A stretch of DNA of 6,220 bases, taken from Sphingobium sp. Its GTDB lineage: Bacteria > Pseudomonadota > Alphaproteobacteria > Sphingomonadales > Sphingomonadaceae. Location: positions 1 through 6,220 of the forward strand of contig NZ_QFOA01000120.1 in NCBI RefSeq assembly GCF_003248505.1, read 5' to 3'. Numbering within the stretch: the stretch's first letter is position 1; each line of letters begins with the position of its first letter. Under the pieces are notes generated by a model. It searched no databases. It was not told where the DNA came from and worked only from the letters and a program-made list of their open reading frames with translations. Shown piece by piece: positions 1 through 6,142 of this stretch. A program made the position numbers and the translations under genes.

Positions 1-124
1 GTTCGCAATCAAAATAATGCGCAGCAACTTCGTGCCGCACCCCTGGAATCCCGCGCCTACGCCGCGTTCCTTCGCATTACCGCTTCCTCGCGATAAGCCA
101 TCTTATGGCGAGCTGCGCATAAGA
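1..124. other. Foreign flank with repeated CGCATAAG-like half-sites; probable mobile-element end
   Basis: This stretch no longer resembles the strawberry-notch gene that runs into it. It carries five related short motifs in both orientations: TAATGCGC at 14-21, TCGCATTA at 72-79, GCGATAAG at 90-97, CTTATGGCG at 102-110 and GCGCATAAG at 115-123. The last two form an imperfect 22-bp dyad (102-123) with CTTATG and CATAAG arms around an AGCT core. Clustered inverted half-sites of this kind are typical of tyrosine-recombinase or transposase binding regions at element ends. No transposase gene is visible, so the element type is not determined. The boundary with the helicase gene lies at about 124-128. 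Confidence 0.4.
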
Positions 125-2345
125 GCGCGAAGGCGCTGGCGTAGGCATCGTAGATACGCCGCTGCTCGTCGGTCAGAGCGTGCTCGATCAGCTCATATTC
201 GACGCCATCGTAGGAGAGCGAGCGGGCGGTATAGAGGCCCAGCGCACGCAGATCGCGGGCGAGCACTTCCATGGCCGCGACACCGCCGTCCTCGATCGCC
301 TCGACAAATTCGGCGCGGGTGGCGAAGGGGAAATCCTCACCGCCCCACAGGCCGAGCCGCTGGGCATAGGCGAGATTGTGGACGGTGGTCGCGCCGGTAG
401 CCGACACATAGACGACGCGCGCGTTGGCCAGGGCATGCTGGAGCCGAAGGCCCGCACGTCCCTGCTGCGAGGCGGCAACGTCGCCGCGTTCTCCCTTGCC
501 GCCTGCGGCATTGGCCATGGCGTGGCTCTCGTCGAAAATGATCACTCCATCGAAATCGGAGCCCAACCATTCGACGATCTGCCGGACGCGGGAAACCTTC
601 TCACCACGGTCGTCGGACCGTAGCGTGGCATAGGTTGCAAACAGGACGCCTTCCGACAGCGTGATCGGCCGCCCTTGCGCGAAGCGCGACAGCGGCGTGA
701 CCAGCAGGCGCTCCATGCCGAGCGCCGACCAATCGCGCTGCGCGTCCTCGATCAGCTTGTCGGATTTGGAGATCCAGACCGCCTTGCGGCGACCGCGCAG
801 CCAGTTGTCGAGGATGATGCCGGCAGATTGACGGCCTTTGCCGGCCCCGGTGCCGTCGCCGAGCATGAAGCCGCGCCGGAAGCGCACGGCGTTTTCGGCT
901 TCGGGCTTGGCTGCCTGCACGAGATCGCAGGTTGCATCGACGGTCCAGGAGCCGGCGAGAAAGTCCGAATGGGCTTCGCCGGCATAAATGACGGTTTCGA
1001 GTTGGGCGTCCGACAGGAGATCGGTGATGTTCGCGGGCAGCATCGGCCGATAGGCGGGCTTGGGCGGTGCAACGCTCGCCATGGCCGCCGACTGCACGAG
1101 CTTGGTGGGGTGCGCCTGAGAACTGGCAATACGGATCGACTGCAATCCGTATTCTTCATAGATCGCGTCCGTGAGATGGGCGCCTTCCGGCGGCGTCCAG
1201 TCCATCGTGTCGTAGGCGAGTTCAACGCCCTGCGGGTCCATGGTGGAGCGTGCGGCCGGACGCTCCGTGGCGGTGCGCGCGAGATAACCCCGCACGGTGC
1301 GGGGTACCGAACCCGACACGGGCGGCGCGATGTCGGGCAGTGCGACCGGCAGGCGCGGTGGAATCTGCGCTTCGATCCATGCGAGCAGCGTAGCGACGTC
1401 GGGCGCAAGGCCGGCGGAACCAGGGAACGCTGCCGGGTCTTCGGCCGGCAGCTTGTCGATGACGGTGAGCCGCGTTTCGATGCTCGTGCCATGCTTGGCA
1501 TAGACCGAGCCGTGGATCGCCGCGGTGAAGACGACGCGGCCACGCTCCTGAAGCCGGACGAAGGTGTCGCGCCAGGTCGGTTGCTCGGGGCCGAAGTTTG
1601 CGCCGGTGATCGTCACCAGACGCCCGCCATCGGCAAGCCGCGCCAGGGCCGAAGCAACATGACGCGCAGCGGCGTCGGCGACCCGGCCGGAGACGTGCGC
1701 CATCACCGAGAAGGGCGGGTTCATCACGATTACGGAAGGGACGGCGCACGCCGGAAGGTGGTCGTCGATCTGGGCGGCTTCGCATCGCGTGACGGCAAGG
1801 GCTGGAAAGAGCTGGCCAAGTAGATCGGCGCGGGTTTCCGCCAGTTCGTTGAGGAGCAGCGAGCCGCCGCTGATCTCGGCGAGGATGGCGAGAAGACCCG
1901 TGCCTGCCGACGGCTCCAGCACAATGTCGTGCGGTGTGATCGCGGCGGCCGCGATAACGGCGAGGCCGAGCGGGACCGGCGTCGAGAATTGCTGAAGCGC
2001 CTGGGCTTCCTCGGAGCGACGGGTGTGCGTCGGCAGAAGGCCGGTGATTTTCGACAGGGCAGAAAGCCGTGCAGCCGGAGTGCCGGCTTTACGGAAAAGC
2101 GCACGTCCGTATTTGCGCAGGAACAGGACGGTCGCGCCTTCACAGGCTTCGTAGGCCGTCTTCCAGTCCCAGGCCCCGCTCGTGTCGGAAGCCTCGAAGG
2201 CCGTTTGCATGGCGATGCGGAGATTGGCGTTGTCGATCCGCTGGCCGCGTTCGAGCAGGGTGAGAAGCTGATGGGCGGCGGCGATGATGGCGGACGCGCG
2301 GGCAACGGGCGCAGCCGGACCGGCTACGGGCGACATGATGTTCAT
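57..2345 (-). pseudogene. Strawberry-notch-like methyltransferase/helicase protein, 3'-truncated
   Basis: Large DNA-processing protein of the strawberry-notch-like NTP hydrolase family, common on alphaproteobacterial mobile elements. Counting from the ATG at 2345, an N-terminal methyltransferase-like domain shows a SAM-binding motif EPSAGTG (residues 144-150) and the catalytic-type NPPF (209-212). A superfamily 2 helicase lobe follows: Walker A GDGTGAGKGR (496-505), DESH box (605-608) and SAT motif III (648-650). Family homology stops at about residue 739 (IYDAYASAF). The last 23 residues (LLCAARHK onwards) come from unrelated flanking DNA and end at a TAG. Full-length relatives, from memory, are about 1,400 residues, so the whole second helicase lobe and C-terminal domains are missing and helicase activity is unlikely; the methyltransferase half could still fold. 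The chosen ATG has GAGG at 2355-2358, 9 nt upstream. An in-frame GTG at 2447 is rejected because the extension crosses the conserved leader. The gene follows a terminator and has its own leader. Confidence 0.85.
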
Positions 2346-2438
2346 GGATCGGAACCTCGGGAGAGCGGGAACGGCAGGCCCGGACGGCGCTCTCTCTCGA
2401 CCGCACGGACTCAAACCCGTCCCGGCGGCCCTCTCACT
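2346..2438 (-). promoter_or_regulatory. Structured leader of the helicase gene (copy 2 of a shared 5'-UTR element)
   Basis: On the minus strand three blocks match the parB leader: AGTGAGAGGGC (2438-2428), GACGGGTT (2421-2414) and GGTCGAGAGAGAG (2402-2390). Between blocks two and three an ACGGG/TCCGT stem can form. The purine tract end GAGAGCG (2394-2388) can pair over 7 bp with CGCTCTC (2367-2361), which sits just before the Shine-Dalgarno GAGG (2358-2355), so folding could influence translation start. Alphaproteobacterial mobile elements are known to carry conserved RNA leaders before DNA-processing genes (the radC RNA motif is one). Identity with that motif is a hypothesis. No clear promoter is visible between the terminator and this element. 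Confidence 0.55.
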
Positions 2439-2462
2439 CCCGAACACGTCGCTGCCGACATG

Positions 2463-2497
2463 AAAAAAGCGCCTCGGCCGAGCGGCAGAGGCGCTTT
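2463..2497 (-). terminator. Rho-independent terminator of the parB/small-gene operon
   Basis: On the minus strand a perfect 10-bp stem, AAAGCGCCTC with GAGGCGCTTT, closes a 12-nt loop (2476-2487) and ends in a run of six T (2468-2463). It begins 7 nt after the stop codon of the 98-residue gene. It separates the upstream operon from the helicase gene, whose leader begins only about 25 nt further on. The A-run at the stem base makes it partly symmetrical, but the T-run placement fits minus-strand transcription. Confidence 0.88.
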
Positions 2498-2504
2498 GAG
2501 GGGG

Positions 2505-2801
2505 TCAGGCCCAGTGTCCATCGGCGATCTCGCGGGCGACGAGCCTGCGCGCCTTGCGGATCAGGTCATCGCCGCTGGTGTCGATGTGCCCGAAGAACCG
2601 GGCGCGCGCGCCGTTCGCGGTCCAATCGGCATAGGCGCAATATTCGCGAGCCTTGGCCCGGAAGACCCGCATGTCGCTGGCCCAATGGGGCTTGGGCTCC
2701 ACGACAACCGTGATCCCGTCTCTGGTTTCCAGCCAGGGGAGAGACCGCTCGGCGGGCGGTCGCTCACGATCGGCGGCGAAAATGGCGTCGATGTCCATCA
2801 T
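2505..2801 (-). CDS. Hypothetical protein, 98 residues
   Basis: I do not recognise a named family. The product is a small soluble protein without signal peptide or membrane segment. It has a WLETRDGITVVVEPKPHW stretch in the first half (about residues 23-40), an aromatic AREYCAYADW segment and a basic, helical C-terminal part (LIRKARRLVAREIADGHWA). It starts with two consecutive ATG codons. The first (2801-2799) overlaps the stop of the preceding gene as ATGA, implying translational coupling, and GGAGAAG lies upstream at a suitable distance. It is the last gene before the terminator at 2497-2463. Its constant company with the DUF6117-type gene and the large ParB suggests a role in element maintenance, but that is only inference. 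Confidence 0.8.
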   Translation of the reverse strand: MMDIDAIFAADRERPPAERSLPWLETRDGITVVVEPKPHWASDMRVFRAKAREYCAYADWTANGARARFFGHIDTSGDDLIRKARRLVAREIADGHWA

Positions 2802-3064
2802 GGCGCTTCTCCGGGCGCGCCCGGATGCATGAAGCCGCCAGGATCGCCTGGGTCGGGCGGCAGGTAGGCGTCATAGGGATTGCCGTCGGCGAGGTGGCCG
2901 AAGAGCGTGAAGACGAAATCACCATCGTCTCGTCCCACCGCGCAGATGACGTAACGCGGAGCGCCGGTCACGGCATCGAGGCATTCCATGAGCGCAAGGT
3001 TGCCGTCACCGGCAGCGCGCAGCAGCGTCTGAAAATTGCTCCGGGCATGGGACGGAATGCTCAT
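2798..3064 (-). CDS. DUF6117-type small protein, 88 residues
   Basis: The start (MSIPSHARSNFQTLLRAA) and the segment ALMECLDAVTGAPRYVICAV followed by DGDFVFTLFGHLADGNPYDAY match my memory of the DUF6117 family, a small uncharacterised family found beside ParB and strawberry-notch genes on alphaproteobacterial mobile elements. No enzymatic motif is seen. The composition suggests a compact alpha/beta fold, with a Pro/Gly-rich tail from about residue 68 (PPDPGDPGGFMHPGAPGEAP). The ATG at 3064 overlaps the preceding gene's stop as ATGA, and its own stop overlaps the next start in the same way, so it is the middle gene of a tightly coupled trio. The biochemical function is unknown. Confidence 0.85.
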   Translation of the reverse strand: MSIPSHARSNFQTLLRAAGDGNLALMECLDAVTGAPRYVICAVGRDDGDFVFTLFGHLADGNPYDAYLPPDPGDPGGFMHPGAPGEAP

Positions 3065-3477
3065 AGCGGGCCTCCCTCGTCGGAGAGGGTCTGGTCGAGC
3101 CAGCCATCGGTGTAGATCCAGTCCAGAGTCTCCCCGGTGGCGAGATCGAGGACATGCGCACCGCCGCCGAAGCCGTCGAGCCGGGGTTTCGAGCAGGTGT
3201 TGGCATATTGGAAACCCCAGCGGCCGGTCAGACCGAACTCTGCGGCGCAGCGCTTCACGAACTGGATCAGGTGCTCGGGATCGCCAGTGACGTCGTCACG
3301 CATCCAGAGCTGCGTGCCGCCATGCTCGGGCTGGATCGAGAGAAGAAAGCCCTCGGAAGGCGGTTCTTCCGATGCGCCGGCCTCGGAGAGGCGGTTGTAG
3401 AGGTCGAGCGCGCGGGCGGCGTTCTCGGGCGTGCCGACATCGAGCAGGCACGAGAAATGGGTGAAATAGTCGGCCAT
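3061..3477 (-). CDS. Conserved hypothetical protein, 138 residues
   Basis: I do not recognise a named family, although GRWGFQYANTCSKPRLDGFG followed by GGAHVLDLATGETLDW looks like a conserved core. The N-terminal half is helical (LLDVGTPENAARALDLYNRL). The middle has an HGGTQLWMRDD motif followed by HLIQFVKRCAAEFGL. No signal peptide, membrane segment or catalytic signature is visible; the protein is acidic and probably cytoplasmic. The start ATG is preceded by AGGAG at 3484-3488 with a 6-nt spacer. It is the first gene of the three-gene block and lies 131 bp after parB, behind a strong stem-loop, so it may be expressed from its own leader or by readthrough from parB. Confidence 0.85.
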   Translation of the reverse strand: MADYFTHFSCLLDVGTPENAARALDLYNRLSEAGASEEPPSEGFLLSIQPEHGGTQLWMRDDVTGDPEHLIQFVKRCAAEFGLTGRWGFQYANTCSKPRLDGFGGGAHVLDLATGETLDWIYTDGWLDQTLSDEGGPL

Positions 3478-3499
3478 GACAGGCTCCTGAAAAGGGAAT

Positions 3500-3549
3500 G
3501 CCCGGCCCGCACGGCACAGCCACGCAGGCTGTCGACCGTGGGACCGGGC
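3500..3549 (-). ncRNA. Extended stem-loop in the leader of the three-gene block
   Basis: Seventeen base pairs in three nested helices fold into one long hairpin: GCCCGG (3500-3505) with CCGGGC (3544-3549), CACGG (3510-3514) with CCGTG (3536-3540), and ACAGCC (3516-3521) with GGCTGT (3527-3532), closing a 5-nt loop. The internal loops are short. On the minus strand only a short TTTT follows, just before the AGGAG ribosome site, so it is a weak terminator at best. A 5'-UTR structure, a processing site or a partial attenuator between parB and the small genes is more likely. Classification as RNA rather than a DNA-binding dyad is inference. Confidence 0.45.
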
Positions 3550-3608
3550 GGTGTGGAGGATCGGGGTGAGATGCGCGGGACGAACGGCGCCGCCCCGCGC
3601 GATCCGCG

Positions 3609-5729
3609 CTATTCGGCGGCGACGGCGTGCTGGACTTCGTCCTCGTCGGTGTCTTCGTCCTCGCCGTCCTCGGTGAGGAAGTCCGGCAAGGCGGTGTCTC
3701 CGCCGGTATTGGCCTGATCGTCGGGACCAGGCTGATCGCCATCGAAGGACGTCAGGCGCAGCGGTTCGGGCAGCCAGCCGCTGTCGCTCAGCAGGCGTTC
3801 GGCTTCCTTGGCCATGTCGCCCTTCTTCATGTGATCGATGAGCTGCGCGGCCCGCTCGCCGGCGCCTTCGCGCACGGCCTCGAGAATGCGGGGCTTGGTC
3901 ACGCGGCCGAGATAGTTGCTGACCGTGGGCTTCCAGCCTGCGGCCACCATGTCCATGCCGGTCGCCCGCGCGAGCCGGTCGGCCTGAGCCAGACGCACGT
4001 CGAGACCGTGCTGGCTGACGCCCGAGCCGGAATAGGGGTTCGGACGCTCGAACAGCGCATTGACGCCGTAGCTGACGCAGAGCGCCAGAAGCTCCAGGCG
4101 CGTGCCGTCATCGAGATCGGTCAGCCAGGCCCAGAGGGCCTGATCCTCCGCGGGGATGTGGTCCCCCCAGCGTTCGTGGCGATCGTTGACCGCCTGCGCC
4201 GATGGGCTGTCCTTCAATTCCTCGGACTGGGCCGAGAAGAAGATGTGGCGGACATTGGCCTCGAGGCAGCCGGCCGGGTTGGTGTGGATGAAGGTGTCGC
4301 TCAGAAGCTTGTGCAGCAACATGGTCATGGCGACGTGCGGATGTTCTGCCAGCGCGTTGCGCAGAGCCAGGGTGCGATGGGCGGTCAGCTCGATCACGAG
4401 ACGCTCGGGCAACGGCTTGATGCCGTCTTCCTCATCCTCCTCGGGCTCGGCGGGCTTGCCGCCGATGGTGATGACCGCGCGCTGGACGGCCGGCGTATCG
4501 GGCTGATCGCTCCCGGACGCCTCGCCATCGGGCTCGGCCTGGGGCTCATCCTCGGCGCGGACATAACCGCGGTCGATCGACAGCGAGCCGTCGATGTCGA
4601 GGCTGACGAAGGCGCCGGCGATTGCGATGTCGGCTTGATCGTAGCTGACCGAACGGTTCTCGAAGGCCTCCAGGGCCTGCTCGATTTCGCCGAGACGTTG
4701 ATCGATCGCGTCGGGCAGCTCGTCGGCCTCGGAATATTCCGCTTCGATCCGGTCATATTCCTCGCGCAGCGCTTCGCGGGTCGCACGCTCCTCGTCGGTC
4801 AGATCGATCGTGGTGCCGGAAAGCTCACGCAAGCCGTGGTCGTGGCCGTAGGGGAAGCTCACCGCGACCTCGATCCACTTCCAGCCTTCCTCGGCGATCT
4901 GATCGGCGGTGGCTTTCAGCTTCTCTGCCACCATACGGTCGAGCAGGACGGGGTCTTGCAGCCAACCGCCGTCGTCGGATTGGAAGAGATCGCGCAGCAC
5001 GATCCCGCCTGCGGCCTCGTAGGCATCGACACCGACGAAAATGGCCCGTTTGTCCGAGGCGCGTACCGCGGTCTCGGTCAGCATCCGCCGGATCTGATAG
5101 GGCTCCTTCTGCCAGCTTTCCTTGATTGCGTCCCAAGCCTGCTCCTGACGGGCATGGTCGGGGCTGACGGTGAAGGCCATGAGCTGTTCGAGCGTCATGC
5201 CGTCATCGGCATAGATGTCGAGCAGGGTCGGCGAGACGGAGGTGAGGCGCAGGCGTTGCTTCACCACGGTGACGTTGACGAAGAAGGCGGCGGCGATGGC
5301 CTCCTCGGTCATGCCCTTGTCGCGCATGGCCTGAAAGGCGCGGAACTGGTCGAGCGGATGGAGTGGTGCGCGTTCCATGTTCTCGACCAACGATACTTCG
5401 TCGACGAGGATGTCGCTGTTGGCGTCGCCGATGACGCAGGGCACCGTCGCCGTCTTGGCCAAACGCTTCTGCTTCACGAGCAGTTCGAGTGCGCGATAGC
5501 GGCGACCGCCGGCGGGCACTTCGAACATTCCGGTCTCCGCGCCATCGGCGTCGAGGACGGGACGGACATGGAGGCTCTGGATGAGGCCGCGCCGGGCGAT
5601 GGACTCGGCCATTTCCTCGATCGAGACGCCGGCCTTGACGCGGCGGACGTTGGACTGGCTCAACACCAACTTGTTGAAGGGGATGTCGCGCGCCGACGAC
5701 AGGGTGATCTTCTGGATGGCACTCGCCAT
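3609..5729 (-). CDS. Large ParB/Spo0J-like partition or DNA-binding protein, 706 residues
   Basis: The N-terminal third is a ParB domain. IPFNKLVLSQSNVRR (from about residue 17) is followed by IEEMAESIARRGLIQSLHVR, the nucleotide-box-like GGRRYRAL (74-81) and ENMERAPLHPLDQFRAF (116-132). A helix-turn-helix then runs over about 139-165 (MTEEAIAAAFFVNVTVVKQR). ParB proteins of this type bind CTP and spread or slide from DNA sites; the GxRR and ENxxR positions are present. The rest is unlike chromosomal ParB (about 300 residues): a charged, probably coiled-coil stretch at about 310-360, an acidic linker at about 390-435, a long helical C-terminal region and a very acidic tail (DGEDEDTDEDE). No parA is in the window, so it may act as a regulator or nucleoid-type binder rather than in a classic ParAB pair. 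The start ATG has GGAG at 5738-5741 with 8-nt spacing. An upstream in-frame GTG at 5786 is rejected because it lies inside the leader. Confidence 0.9.
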   Translation of the reverse strand: MASAIQKITLSSARDIPFNKLVLSQSNVRRVKAGVSIEEMAESIARRGLIQSLHVRPVLDADGAETGMFEVPAGGRRYRALELLVKQKRLAKTATVPCVIGDANSDILVDEVSLVENMERAPLHPLDQFRAFQAMRDKGMTEEAIAAAFFVNVTVVKQRLRLTSVSPTLLDIYADDGMTLEQLMAFTVSPDHARQEQAWDAIKESWQKEPYQIRRMLTETAVRASDKRAIFVGVDAYEAAGGIVLRDLFQSDDGGWLQDPVLLDRMVAEKLKATADQIAEEGWKWIEVAVSFPYGHDHGLRELSGTTIDLTDEERATREALREEYDRIEAEYSEADELPDAIDQRLGEIEQALEAFENRSVSYDQADIAIAGAFVSLDIDGSLSIDRGYVRAEDEPQAEPDGEASGSDQPDTPAVQRAVITIGGKPAEPEEDEEDGIKPLPERLVIELTAHRTLALRNALAEHPHVAMTMLLHKLLSDTFIHTNPAGCLEANVRHIFFSAQSEELKDSPSAQAVNDRHERWGDHIPAEDQALWAWLTDLDDGTRLELLALCVSYGVNALFERPNPYSGSGVSQHGLDVRLAQADRLARATGMDMVAAGWKPTVSNYLGRVTKPRILEAVREGAGERAAQLIDHMKKGDMAKEAERLLSDSGWLPEPLRLTSFDGDQPGPDDQANTGGDTALPDFLTEDGEDEDTDEDEVQHAVAAE

Positions 5730-5746
5730 GTTCGTTACTCCGCAAC

Positions 5747-5810
5747 GGGCGGCCGGGAGACTCTCTCTCGACCTCCAACCCGTCACGAAGCGAAGCGCCG
5801 CCCTCTCACT
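5747..5810 (-). promoter_or_regulatory. Structured leader of parB (copy 1 of a shared 5'-UTR element)
   Basis: On the minus strand it carries AGTGAGAGGGC (5810-5800), GACGGGTT (5784-5777) and GGTCGAGAGAGAG (5773-5761), the same three blocks and order as before the helicase gene. A perfect 7-bp helix, GGGCGGC (5803-5797) with GCCGCCC (5753-5747), can enclose the whole element, ending shortly before the Shine-Dalgarno at 5741-5738. The total block-to-block length is 50 nt here and 49 nt in the other copy, though the inner spacers differ (15 and 3 nt here, 6 and 11 nt there). This suggests a conserved RNA fold or protein-binding architecture. The remainder of the spacer (5811-5890) shows no convincing promoter or terminator. 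Confidence 0.55.
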
Positions 5811-5890
5811 CTAAGAAGGGCAGCGCCGCAGATGCGAAAAGACGTGAAGCCGGAGACCTGCTTTCCCGCCTTTCCGGTATTCATATTCGA

Positions 5891-6142
5891 TCACGCCGCC
5901 TGCCGTTCGTCGCCGGCCATGGTGTCGTCCGGGCCGAGATCGGCGTCGGGCAGGAAGCCGAGCAGCCAATCGGCCGCCTTGCTCGCCTGGGAGGCGGCGC
6001 GGACGATGGCGCGATTGTCCTCGCGCAGCACCTCCAGCCAGGCACCGATATAGTCGGCATGGCGGACGGTGGGCACGATGCCGAGAGACGCGCAGCAGAA
6101 GGCCGCGTTGATCTCTGCGATATATCCTGACAGTCCAGCCAA
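5891..6142 (-). pseudogene. ArdC-like antirestriction protein, C-terminal remnant
   Basis: The segment YIAEINAAFCCASLGI, then RHADYIGAWLEVLREDNRAI and ASQASKAADWLLGFLP, is the C-terminal hallmark of ArdC-family proteins (an N-terminal ssDNA-binding domain plus a zincin-like metallopeptidase domain, about 300 residues). ArdC protects incoming plasmid DNA from restriction. Only about 78 family residues remain. Immediately upstream of YIAE the reading frame stays open to the window edge (PPFLAGLSG and so on), but it does not show the expected EExVAE approach or the HExxH zinc site that should lie some 25-40 residues earlier. The break is at about 6124-6127. The listed start is an in-frame TTG and is probably not used. 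The stop lies 161 bp before parB, in the same orientation, as expected for this gene order. Confidence 0.8.
6119..6132 (+). other. T-DNA border/IncP nic-like motif at the ardC break
   Basis: The plus strand reads GATATATCCTGACA. On the minus strand this is TGTCAGGATATATC, which agrees with the border consensus TG(A/G)CAGGATATAT at 12 of 13 positions and contains the ATCCTG core of IncP-type relaxase nick sites. It coincides with the point where ArdC homology ends. No flanking relaxase-binding repeat or relaxase gene is visible in the window, so chance resemblance is possible. Confidence 0.25.

Noticed and set aside
2346..2447. N-terminal extension of the helicase gene from a GTG at 2447.
   Set aside because: It would translate the conserved leader. 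The ATG at 2345 has a suitable GAGG and is where the family-like sequence begins.
3573..3600. GCGCGGG/CCCGCGC inverted repeat just after parB as a terminator.
   Set aside because: The 7-bp stem has a 14-nt loop and no T-run follows on the minus strand. It is easily produced by chance in this GC-rich spacer.
5730..5786. N-terminal extension of parB from a GTG at 5786.
   Set aside because: It overlaps the conserved leader, whereas the ATG at 5729 has a well-spaced GGAG.
5821..5890. Possible terminator (CCGGA/TCCGG) after the ardC remnant.
   Set aside because: Only five base pairs with a long loop, and the TTTT downstream is too distant to act as a terminator tail.
3627..6053. Very long plus-strand open frame (808 codons) opposite parB, and other long plus-strand frames such as 675-1823 and 1929-2867.
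   Set aside because: They are antisense shadows of GC-rich minus-strand genes with clear family motifs. Their translations show Gly/Val/Asp-rich mirror composition, no known domains and no good ribosome sites.
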